The notes below the pieces were generated by a model. The model saw nothing but the letters and a program-made list of their open reading frames with translations, was not told the origin of the DNA and did not search any database. A stretch of DNA of 64,000 bases from Bacillota bacterium (GTDB taxonomy: Bacteria > Bacillota > Clostridia > Lachnospirales > Lachnospiraceae): assembly GCA_023437715.1 (NCBI GenBank), contig JAEZFK010000019.1, positions 1 to 64,000 of the forward strand, given 5' to 3'. Shown piece by piece: positions 1-7,866 of this stretch. Positions within the stretch are counted from its first letter, which is position 1; each line of letters opens with the position of its first letter. The translations under genes were made by a program, and so were the position numbers.

Positions 1-498
1 GTCAGCCCTTGACATGCCCTGAAAGGTAGGGTATATATAAACCAAGGGCTGAAAGCTCATCCAGAAGCCTTCAGCCCTACCACTTATCATAGAAGATCTG
101 TTTTTACAGAGATTTCTTCACACACTCGATAAAATTGCAGCACTTATAGTATTTTTTCTTTACATCTTTGATCTATTGATCTATAATCACAGGAGAGATA
201 ATTTCTCTATTATTCTATTACTCTATTATTCAATATTCAATTTTTCCCAAAAGTCGTTTAAAAATCCCAAACCATACAGGCTTACTTTCCAAACCATCAT
301 TATCGTATTCCATTCTTGCAGCCGGACTTCTGAAATGTTATAATTTCTATACAGCATGCGACTGCAAATGCCGAAATACAAGCGTTCTTATGATTTTGAC
401 ATGATGTTCTGCGGAAAGTATTTTTTCAGCAGGATGTCAAAGCATGATACCTCCTGTTGTTCATATAGATATTTAGAATTAAAAAGGAGGTTTTACAA
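1..498. other. Intergenic leader at window start
   Basis: No convincing gene is seen. The stretch starts with an inverted repeat (2-52), then runs into AT-rich sequence and the ribosome site of the nuclease gene at 499. A 61-codon reading frame at 356-541 lacks a ribosome site and overlaps the next gene, so it is not called. ACCTCCT at 449-455 is a perfect complement of AGGAGGT at 485-491, so the ribosome site of the next gene could be paired in the messenger. Confidence 0.6.
2..52. repeat. Inverted repeat, 10-bp arms
   Basis: TCAGCCCTTG (2-11) and CAAGGGCTGA (43-52) are perfect inverted arms around about 31 bases. No clear T-run follows, so it is either the terminator of a gene left of the window or the end of a mobile element. 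A further TCAGCCCTAC lies at about 70-79. Confidence 0.5.
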
Positions 499-1533
499 AT
501 GGAGGAAAGTCTCAAAAGAGAGTTGCATGGAGCTGGCTTAAATGCGGCGTATGACGGACATGCAAAAAGACTTCTGGCTCAAAAAATTGTATTGGCTCAT
601 ATTCTCGTGAATGCGGTTTCTGAATTTACAGGAATGGAGCCGGAGGACGTGGTTCCCCTTATTGAAAATGAGCCGGAAATATCGGTGATTCCTGTCAATC
701 CGGGAGAAGCCAGGCGCCAGGAGGAACCGGAAACAGGAAAAGAACAAGAGGATTTGATGCCTGCCATCATCGGAAGAAATACAGAGAGTCAGATTCCTCA
801 TGAAGGAAAGATTACTTATGACGTCCATTTCGTTGCCTGGGCGCCGGGGAGAGAGGAACGGCTGAAAATTATTTTAGATGTGGAAGCCCAGAAAAATTTT
901 TATCCCGGTTACCATATTGTATCAAGAGGCATTTTCTATACTTCCCGCATGATTTCTGCACAGCTGGATACGGAGTTTAGGATTCCGAATTATAATGATA
1001 TTAAGAAAGTGTATTCTATTTGGATTTGCATGAATTCGCCGGAAAAGATCGGCAATACCATAACGGAATTCTGTATGAATAAAAAAGACCTCGTGGGAAC
1101 TTCCGGTGATTTGGGAAGATATGATTTGCTCAGCGTTATTATCATAGGCTTATCAAGGGAGCGCGCGGAGGAGACGGATGGAACAAAGCTTCATAGGTTT
1201 TTAGGAACCTTATTTTCCTCCCGCTTGTCAGCGGAAGAAAAAAAGAATATTTTGTCGTCGGAATTTAAAATTCCAATGGAGCCGGAATTGGAGAGGAGGA
1301 TTAACATTATGTGTAATTTAAGTGAAGCGATTGCGGAAGAAGGAATGGAGAAAGGGATGGAGAAAGGAATAGAGAAAGGAATAGAAACAGGAAGAAAACA
1401 GGAAAGGGAACAGTTGATTGCCAATTTTTTAAGAAATGACAATCACGTCAGCCATGCAGTAAAAATGTTAGGAGTGCCCGAAAAGCTGGTGCTCCTGGTT
1501 GCTCAGAAAGAAGAAATTGAGGTTATACAGTGA
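499..1533 (+). CDS. Rpn-type PD-(D/E)XK nuclease family protein
   Basis: A 344-residue protein of the Rpn / 'PD-(D/E)XK nuclease family transposase' group, which is abundant and multicopy in Lachnospiraceae and linked to recombination-promoting nuclease activity. The nuclease core shows ITYDVHF at about residue 105 and LDVEAQK at about 126-132, fitting the spaced acidic residues and the E-x-(Q/K) of the fold. Near the C-terminus a run of EKGMEKG/EKGIEKG repeats (about 290-305) forms the charged tail typical of the family, and a short helical domain ends the protein. AAAGGAGG lies 8 bases before the ATG. It stands alone, followed by a hairpin terminator. Whether it is active cannot be judged from sequence. 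Confidence 0.8.
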   Translation: MEESLKRELHGAGLNAAYDGHAKRLLAQKIVLAHILVNAVSEFTGMEPEDVVPLIENEPEISVIPVNPGEARRQEEPETGKEQEDLMPAIIGRNTESQIPHEGKITYDVHFVAWAPGREERLKIILDVEAQKNFYPGYHIVSRGIFYTSRMISAQLDTEFRIPNYNDIKKVYSIWICMNSPEKIGNTITEFCMNKKDLVGTSGDLGRYDLLSVIIIGLSRERAEETDGTKLHRFLGTLFSSRLSAEEKKNILSSEFKIPMEPELERRINIMCNLSEAIAEEGMEKGMEKGIEKGIETGRKQEREQLIANFLRNDNHVSHAVKMLGVPEKLVLLVAQKEEIEVIQ

Positions 1534-1593
1534 TGGTTAAGATGATCTGTTTGTATTAGAAATAAGAAACAGAATTGTCCCGAAAACAGGAAT

Positions 1594-1638
1594 AAGCGCT
1601 TTGAAACGGTCATAGCCGGATCAAAGCGCTTGTTTTAT
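1594..1638 (+). terminator. Terminator after Rpn-type gene
   Basis: AAGCGCTTTGA (1594-1604) pairs perfectly with TCAAAGCGCTT (1621-1631), followed by TGTTTTAT. It lies 60 bases past the nuclease stop and before the convergent adhesin gene, so it may serve both strands. Confidence 0.7.
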
Positions 1639-1689
1639 GTGTTATTTATTTTTTACTGAAATTTCTATTTTACAGCATTTTTGAAAATA

Positions 1690-4600
1690 TTATTTGTCTG
1701 CTTCTTCATCCTTCCGAAGTATAGTTGCAAAAGCAAATATACCCAGGAGGATTGAGAATCCGAACAGAAAGTTTATTGCCATATTAGCAGGTCTGCCGTC
1801 GCCGGTCTTTGGCAGACCAAGGGGAACAAGCTGTCCATCGACTCCTACCATGTAGCCAAGAGGTACCTCCCCGAAAATATCGTATAGCTGCTGAGGCGCG
1901 TAGTAGTTGCCGTCAGGTCCTTTTAAGTAGCCTTGGGGTACCTCAGCAGGGGGTACTGATTCTGTTGGTGCAGGAGGCGTTGGGGTCGGAGTAGTCGGAG
2001 TTACAGGCGGCTTTGGGTTACCGCCGCCGCCACCGCCGCCACCTCCATGATAGTATCTTGAATTGGTAAACTCGGCTTTTGCAGTTATATCCTTTGAAAT
2101 AGTGCCTTCATGGCCAGAGGATTCGGTTTTGTATCCCTCAGATGAATAGTCATCTTCAGTAATAGTATATTTAGTTCCGTGAAGCAGGCCGCTAATGGAA
2201 ATGCTTTGTCCGTCGGCAAGTTCTATTTTATCGCCGCTTGTAATTTTTCCATTTGGAACTCCTTTTCCCACATAATCGTAGGTTCCATCATTGTCAAATG
2301 TAACAGTGAAGGTAAATTTCTTTGTCTTGCTGCCTCCATTGCCTATGACAGTCTTGCTGATGATTAAGCCTCCGAGGAGTGACTGGGAATTTTTAAAGAC
2401 AACGGCAGAATCTTCTCCTGCTGAAATCTTATCAGCTGCGTTACCTGAAATCGTAGGCTCCTCATATCCTTCAGAAGCATAGCTTGCTTCCATTACCTGA
2501 TACTGCGTATCTTTTGGAATGCCTGAAATGGTAATGGACTGTCCGTCAGAAAGGGAGATGGTATCTCCGCTTTTGATTGATCCGTTAGGAGCTCCGTTGC
2601 TGCCGGAATAAGCGTAGGCAGTCGTGTCTTCAACTTCATCTTTTGTAAAAGTAACAGTAAAATCAAAAGGTTTTTTTGAATCTCCTAAGGTGACCTGCTT
2701 TTTAATAGTCAGGCTTCCTGGCTGATAGTTGATGAAGTGGGCTTCAGCCGTTGGCGTTGTTGTAATATTGCCGGAAAAAAAGGAGTCAGGGGTTACATAT
2801 CCATTGGCAGTAAGGTCTTCTTCCTCTATACGGTAGGTTGTGCCAATCGGAAGGTCAAATACAGTAATTGTCTGATTATGCTTTAAAGAAATATGATCTC
2901 CATTTGCGACGGTTCCATTTGTACCATCACTTTTTTCGTAGGGATAATTTCCTGGAGCATCCAAAATCACTGTAAAGTCAAATGACTCATCTGTTTTATC
3001 GCTGTTTCCTTCCACTGTTTTTTTAATAATCAGGTTTCCTACAGTTCCGCCTGCATTGTTTTTGACGGTTAAATCGTTGGTTTTAACTCCGTTTATCCAG
3101 GTAGAAGGCGGTCCGCCCATAAGATCTGCAACAATTTCTACATTGTAAATGTTTTTGGATACCACATAATCAGTAGGTGCCTTCGTCTCGATTAAAGTAT
3201 ATTCTCCGACAGGGAGGACTTTCATGAGGATTTTTCCGTCGTCTTTACTGGTAGCAGTTCGAAACGGCACGTTTTCCCCGACTTTTCGCAGTTCAAAGGT
3301 TGCACCGCCAAGGGGGGTATTATCTGCCTTTGTTTTGTTGATCCTTACATAACCACCGAAGTTTAAGCTGGCAGAGGCATCCGAACTTTGTACCGTATAA
3401 GCATTGCTTGTTGGCTGTCCGCCTGTTTTGCTGCCCGAGAGGGTAACCGTATTGGTCAAGCTCGCACCGGCTGTTTCAGAGGTGATAATCGTTTCATAGA
3501 TTAGCTGGTAGGCTTTGGTTCTATCTGGTATGTGGAAAGTCAATAGACGCTCGGCCTCCGCATATTCAATGGAAGTTCCTAAAGGGGTGAATTCCTTACT
3601 CGGTGCAAGACTTCCATCAGGTTGGAGTATCATTTCATATACCTTGACGCTGCCTCCTTTCAACTCCATTCCCTCTGGCAGCTTGTCTTCGATTTTCATT
3701 TCCGTTATGCCGGGAAGGGAAGCATCCAAAATATCCAGGCTGTACGGGTTGTAGTTTACCGTCCACTGGGCCAGAGCATCAGCTGTTCGAACAGGGGCCT
3801 CTTTATCGATAATCGTGCTGTCTACCTGGACGGATTGAGAATCCTTAATGCCTGTCGTCCATTTTTCCGTTGTCAGACTCAGTTCATTGGTTACATTGGT
3901 GCTTTTATTGGAACTGAAGTAGGTTTTTAAAGTGGCATCAGTGGGCCTGGCTTTTATCAGGATTACATATGGTTTTTGTAGGGCTTTAAAGGTGAATTCA
4001 GCGGTTGTTCCGTTAATTACAGCACTCATGCCGGTTACAGTACTTGGGTCCAGAGAGGCGCCATTCGCCGTTACTGATGTGGCGGTTCCTGTAATGCCTT
4101 CAAAGATGTAGTAGTCGCTGCCATCGTTAAACTTGACAAATTCCCAGCCAGATGGTAGTGCGTCTTTGACTGTGACATCACCTAGGAATTCATCCTTTGC
4201 ATTTTTCAATGCTGTCCAGTCTAAACCATTAGCATTGACACTCAATCGGAATACTGCGGATTTGTCGGTGTAGTCAAATCCATCGGTGATGGTACTTGTC
4301 TTATTATTGGCACCGGAAGAGGTATTTGCGGCAGATCCCCGTTTCAGCATCTCTTTGTTCAGCAGCTGGCTGCCATAGTCAACATCCTTTGATGCTTTAT
4401 TCAGCTCCCTGTTACCGCTGATAAGGGAGGCTGTATTCCATAACTTCTTAGAGGTGTTGGCTGCAAAAAAGTCCGGATTTGTCACCTTGGAGTTAAATTC
4501 AATTGTAGTTGAACCAGGATTGTTTAAGCCTTCAAATATCAAAAGATCGGCAACCGCAATTCCATCCTTGGTGAGAGTCTTTTTGGTCAAATTAAAACTG

Positions 4601-6561
4601 GGATTAGTTGAAGTTGAAGTTAATCCGTCGGCATATTTCTGATTATACTGTGGGTGGAGGAAATCTTTGTTAATACTGCCCAGCTGATCAGTGAATTCAC
4701 TTAAATTAATGCTTTCTCCGTAAACAAGAAGGTCATATACTTTCAGATCCGGGAAAGTCTGGCCTTTGGTATTCACATCAATCGTCCATTTAATAAGCTG
4801 CTTTTTGGCATCTTTTACTGAACCGGATTTGGAAATTGCATTATAGCCTACACCGACTCCTTTTGAAACAGCTCCAAGGCCGTCTCCGGTTCCCGGATAA
4901 TCGTCCCATGAAAGAGTGGCAGTGTTGTTGTATGTTGTAATCCCTCCTGTAATATCCCCTGCATCATTGGGGACGATTGATACAATGGTCAGAAGGTATT
5001 TGCCTGTAATATCTCCCAGTTCATATTTGTCATTTACAGGAGCCGGTGAACTCCAAGATTTTATTCCATCAGAGTAAGTGCCAGAGTCAGAACTCCATTT
5101 TTCCAGCTTTGCACTTTTGAATGTCATTCCTTGTTTAAGAATATCCGTAACCACTGCATTATCCAGAGTAGTACCGTTGGTATCTATGAGAATGGACCAT
5201 GTGATGGTGCGGTTTTTCGGATCATAATTTTCATCACTATCTTGATTCTCTTTACCTGACTTGGAGATCCATGTGGGCGGTGTGTAGGTCGTCTGTCCTT
5301 CAATTGATACCGTTTCCTCACCCTTTTTTACTGTTGCAGTATTGGTGAAATCTTTACTGGAAGTGGAATAGTAGTCCGCATCTGATATCTTTGTCCGGAA
5401 TACAATGGTTTGTTCCGTCGTGGAGTTTGGCGGAAATGTGTAGGAGAGGGTATTGGAGTCCGGATCATACACCGTACTGTCATCTGTTATGGAGGTTGTG
5501 TTCACCTTTACAGATCCAGCTGTAAATTCCCCTACATGATCCAGGTTATCAGAAAATACATATCCTGCCAGGTCGACAGCAGTTTCAGGCGTTGTCTCTT
5601 TGTATGCCCGAACCTTGACAGTCCATTCAATCTCCTTATTTGCCTCATCAATGTAAGCTGTTTTACTCTTTTCATACGTTATATCCAGAGCAGGAACGGC
5701 TACTGTGTAAGATTTATCCAGAATCTTTACGGAGTCTGTTTTTCCATTGCCGTCATCGTTACTGTTGTCATATTTAAGATTTGCCGTAAATTCTGCGGTT
5801 ACATTATGAATTCCAATCTCTTCATTACCGTTAAAGACATCCTCATCACCATTAAATTCGACAGTAGCTTCCATTTTTCCGGTTGAAGCATTTTTTGATA
5901 AAGTCAGAGTTCCGACGCTGTAGTTTGTCTGGCCCGCTTTATGAACCAAGTTAAAGGTTACGGGAGCAAGAATCGTGAACCCTTCTCCCAGCGTAAACGT
6001 TGCGGTATCCCCTTGACTGACATAAGGTCCGTCAGGATCATCAGGATCTTCATAATCACCTAATACTGGAATTCCAAACGAAATCTCAACAGAAAGAGGC
6101 TGTTGATAGTTGATATTAAGGGCATTTGTGACATCCTTGCCATTTTGAGTTACCTTGGCTGAAATGTCTGTGAGAATTTTGTCTACCGCTGCAAAAGGTT
6201 CTATCCCCATGCCAGCCTTAACTCCTTGCTGCTTATTCCCTGTGTCCCCTGTAGCCTTATCGGACTCAGAAGGAGAAGATACATGGACTTCCTCTGAGGG
6301 CTCTTCTGTTTCCTCAATGATATCTGTATCCTCTTCTGTATCAGAGGCCAGAGTTTCTTCTGAGGGCTCTTCTGTTTCCTCAATGATATCTGTATCCTCC
6401 TCCGTATCAGGGGCCGGAGTTTCTTCAGTGTTAATTATAAGTACGCCTGTTTCCGGTGTATCCGACTCAGCCCTCACGTTACCGGCAGGCAAGAACACAT
6501 TCAACACCAGCAGCATGGCCAGAAGCCAGTTTATAAATCTTTTTTGTTTCTTTCTTTTCAA
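1690..6561 (-). CDS. LPXTG-anchored multidomain surface adhesin
   Basis: A 1623-residue cell-wall protein. Residues 1-31 are a Sec signal peptide (basic start, hydrophobic core, likely cut after NVRA). Next comes an acidic 22-residue tandem repeat (about 40-90), then several Cna-like adhesin domains recognisable by recurring 'W(T/S)(I/V)..(N/D)..G' and 'FTNTATV' strands. A SpaA/Cna-B prealbumin-like domain is at about 1067-1150. Three homologous pilin-type isopeptide domains follow at about 1167-1500, each with an (L/I)IIKK or TIKK start and a closing GY motif. A Gly9 run, a Pro/Thr spacer, LPKTG at about 1582, a hydrophobic segment and a charged tail complete the sortase signal. The start is TTG with AAAGGAGG 7-8 bases upstream; no ATG fits. 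No sortase gene lies in the window, so the anchoring enzyme must be encoded elsewhere. Ligand unknown. Confidence 0.88.
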   Translation of the reverse strand: MKRKKQKRFINWLLAMLLVLNVFLPAGNVRAESDTPETGVLIINTEETPAPDTEEDTDIIEETEEPSEETLASDTEEDTDIIEETEEPSEEVHVSSPSESDKATGDTGNKQQGVKAGMGIEPFAAVDKILTDISAKVTQNGKDVTNALNINYQQPLSVEISFGIPVLGDYEDPDDPDGPYVSQGDTATFTLGEGFTILAPVTFNLVHKAGQTNYSVGTLTLSKNASTGKMEATVEFNGDEDVFNGNEEIGIHNVTAEFTANLKYDNSNDDGNGKTDSVKILDKSYTVAVPALDITYEKSKTAYIDEANKEIEWTVKVRAYKETTPETAVDLAGYVFSDNLDHVGEFTAGSVKVNTTSITDDSTVYDPDSNTLSYTFPPNSTTEQTIVFRTKISDADYYSTSSKDFTNTATVKKGEETVSIEGQTTYTPPTWISKSGKENQDSDENYDPKNRTITWSILIDTNGTTLDNAVVTDILKQGMTFKSAKLEKWSSDSGTYSDGIKSWSSPAPVNDKYELGDITGKYLLTIVSIVPNDAGDITGGITTYNNTATLSWDDYPGTGDGLGAVSKGVGVGYNAISKSGSVKDAKKQLIKWTIDVNTKGQTFPDLKVYDLLVYGESINLSEFTDQLGSINKDFLHPQYNQKYADGLTSTSTNPSFNLTKKTLTKDGIAVADLLIFEGLNNPGSTTIEFNSKVTNPDFFAANTSKKLWNTASLISGNRELNKASKDVDYGSQLLNKEMLKRGSAANTSSGANNKTSTITDGFDYTDKSAVFRLSVNANGLDWTALKNAKDEFLGDVTVKDALPSGWEFVKFNDGSDYYIFEGITGTATSVTANGASLDPSTVTGMSAVINGTTAEFTFKALQKPYVILIKARPTDATLKTYFSSNKSTNVTNELSLTTEKWTTGIKDSQSVQVDSTIIDKEAPVRTADALAQWTVNYNPYSLDILDASLPGITEMKIEDKLPEGMELKGGSVKVYEMILQPDGSLAPSKEFTPLGTSIEYAEAERLLTFHIPDRTKAYQLIYETIITSETAGASLTNTVTLSGSKTGGQPTSNAYTVQSSDASASLNFGGYVRINKTKADNTPLGGATFELRKVGENVPFRTATSKDDGKILMKVLPVGEYTLIETKAPTDYVVSKNIYNVEIVADLMGGPPSTWINGVKTNDLTVKNNAGGTVGNLIIKKTVEGNSDKTDESFDFTVILDAPGNYPYEKSDGTNGTVANGDHISLKHNQTITVFDLPIGTTYRIEEEDLTANGYVTPDSFFSGNITTTPTAEAHFINYQPGSLTIKKQVTLGDSKKPFDFTVTFTKDEVEDTTAYAYSGSNGAPNGSIKSGDTISLSDGQSITISGIPKDTQYQVMEASYASEGYEEPTISGNAADKISAGEDSAVVFKNSQSLLGGLIISKTVIGNGGSKTKKFTFTVTFDNDGTYDYVGKGVPNGKITSGDKIELADGQSISISGLLHGTKYTITEDDYSSEGYKTESSGHEGTISKDITAKAEFTNSRYYHGGGGGGGGGNPKPPVTPTTPTPTPPAPTESVPPAEVPQGYLKGPDGNYYAPQQLYDIFGEVPLGYMVGVDGQLVPLGLPKTGDGRPANMAINFLFGFSILLGIFAFATILRKDEEADK
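6293..6424 (-). repeat. 66-bp in-frame tandem duplication in the adhesin gene
   Basis: Two nearly identical 66-base units (6293-6358 and 6359-6424) encode two copies of a 22-residue acidic segment containing DTEEDTDIIEETEEPSEE. The period is a multiple of three, so copy-number change keeps the frame. It lies just behind the signal peptide. Confidence 0.9.
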
Positions 6562-6838
6562 ATCTCGTTCCTCCTTTATTGCAAAGTCTTTTCCAAATTT
6601 TAAAAACTTTTCTATGCAAAAGAATCCTAACGTAACTATAGCAAAAATGGGCGCTTGGGATTACTTGATGCGTTAAGTTTTCAACGAATCATGAAAGGCT
6701 ATCACAGCATATCAGCCTATAATGAAAATAGGTTCATGGCCCCACTCCTTTTTTAGCTTGCTATTGCTTTATAATGGAGACAGGAACAAGTTTGGCTGCA
6801 CATTGGTGGATTTGCACCCCTGAGTACAACCGGTAGAA
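6562..6838. other. Intergenic region upstream of adhesin
   Basis: Holds the AAAGGAGG site of the adhesin (minus strand) close to 6562-6580 and otherwise no gene. A TTATAATGG box near 6771-6778 points toward the IS relic and may be its old promoter, but no matching -35 is obvious. Confidence 0.4.
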
Positions 6839-7280
6839 CTGATTAGCAGCATTTATGGTATCGGGACAACTGCCTCTTCTGCCATCATAGCGGAGATAGG
6901 CATTAACATGGCTCGTTTTAAAATCGCAGAATATATCTGCTCATAGGTCGGGTTATGCCCTGGAAATAATGAAAGTGCCGGAAAACGAAAAAGCACTTCT
7001 ATCACAAAGGGAAATCCCTATATCAAGAGTATGCTTTGTGAGATTGCCTGGGTAATTGACGGAAAGCGGAATACTTATCTGTCCGCATGATATTGGAGAA
7101 TTAAGCAGAACAAAGAGGCAAAAAAAGCAGTTGTCGCACTTGCCAGGAAACGGCTAGTTATCATTTTTATTTGATGAATCCTGTTTTGAAATTCGTCGCA
7201 AAAAATGTGAGAAGAAGCAACTTTCCAGATACATCGGAGAACTGGAAAAGCACGGCTGCCGCGTGGAATGCCAAACTTAA
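6839..7280 (+). pseudogene. Degraded IS110/IS116/IS902-family transposase, C-terminal part
   Basis: The forward frame from 6839 reads as the C-terminal Transposase_20 domain of IS110-type enzymes: SIYGIGTTASSAIIAEIG, then PGNNESAGKRKSTSITKGNP, then a conserved helix with YLSA and KEAKKAVVALARK. In-frame stops interrupt it (after EYICS and after NTYLSA). A frameshift near 7170 is needed to continue into the basic tail (CEKKQLSRYIGELEKHG) ending at 7278-7280. The N-terminal DEDD part is not seen. It is a dead remnant marking an old insertion beside the adhesin gene. Confidence 0.8.
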
Positions 7281-7559
7281 ATGAACCTTTTATTTGGAGA
7301 ATCACTCATACCGCTTTATTTGCTATGCATTCATGATTGTTGAAAACATTTGTTGTCAATGTTCAATTTTGCTACGAGTTGTTTATTTTCGTAGCAAAAT
7401 ACAATGTGGAAAAAGTTGATCCCTTTTGGCACTTAAATTATTGTATAGGATTGCTGCTTTTTTTGCTTGAAATTGGCAAAAAAAAGTTGCTGCAAAATAA
7501 ATAAAATTTAAAAAAAATGTTGCAATAATTTCCATAAAGAGAAAGAACGGACAATAGGA
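7281..7559. other. AT-rich intergenic region with palindrome
   Basis: No gene is seen. It contains the perfect inverted repeat at 7367-7399 and a very A-rich stretch (7470-7540) before the degraded HTH-like frame. Confidence 0.5.
7367..7399. repeat. Perfect 11-bp inverted repeat, possible operator or hairpin
   Basis: TTTTGCTACGA (7367-7377) and TCGTAGCAAAA (7389-7399) are perfect inverted arms separated by 11 bases, giving a 22-base centre spacing of two helical turns, as in dimeric regulator sites. It lies about 160 bases before the degraded HTH-like frame at 7560. It could equally be a relic end of the IS element. Confidence 0.55.
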
Positions 7560-7789
7560 ATGAAAAAGGCAGTATTATTGCAGGAACTTATTTATATTTC
7601 TCAGGCATCAACAGCAGATTTTGCATTTGGCATGAATATGCCTCCAAGTAGATTGAGTGAAATCCGAAAAGGAGGGAAGCTCCCGTTTTTAAAAGAGAAA
7701 AGGATCTTCAGCAAGAAAATAATGCTATAGCATTTTCTTCAAAAAGAAAATATTATCCGCCAAAAGTCGCAGAACTTTCTTTAAATTAA
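7560..7789 (+). pseudogene. Degraded small HTH-like gene
   Basis: An ATG at 7560 opens a 56-codon frame (MKKAVLLQELIYISQAS...) with a helix-turn-helix-like stretch, MNMPPSRLSEIRKGGKLP, that stops at 7728-7730. Shifting by one base near 7700 continues a sensible frame (KDLQQENNAIAFSSKRKYY) to a stop at 7787-7789, suggesting a frameshifted gene. No good ribosome site is seen. Family assignment is by feel of the HTH pattern only; it could be a random frame. Confidence 0.35.
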
Positions 7790-7866
7790 AAAAGAATATG
7801 GAATATTTAAGCCCGCAATGGTATAATTAAAAAAAGCAAATGATAAGGAGCAGTAATAAACGTTAT

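Noticed and set aside
356..541. 61-codon forward frame before the Rpn-type gene
   Set aside because: No ribosome site, overlaps the well-supported start at 499, and has no recognisable domain.
5410..5886. 158-codon plus-strand frame inside the adhesin gene, and a 173-codon one at 6155-6676
   Set aside because: Both are antisense to a strongly supported gene, with Ser/Val-rich or random composition and no ribosome sites.
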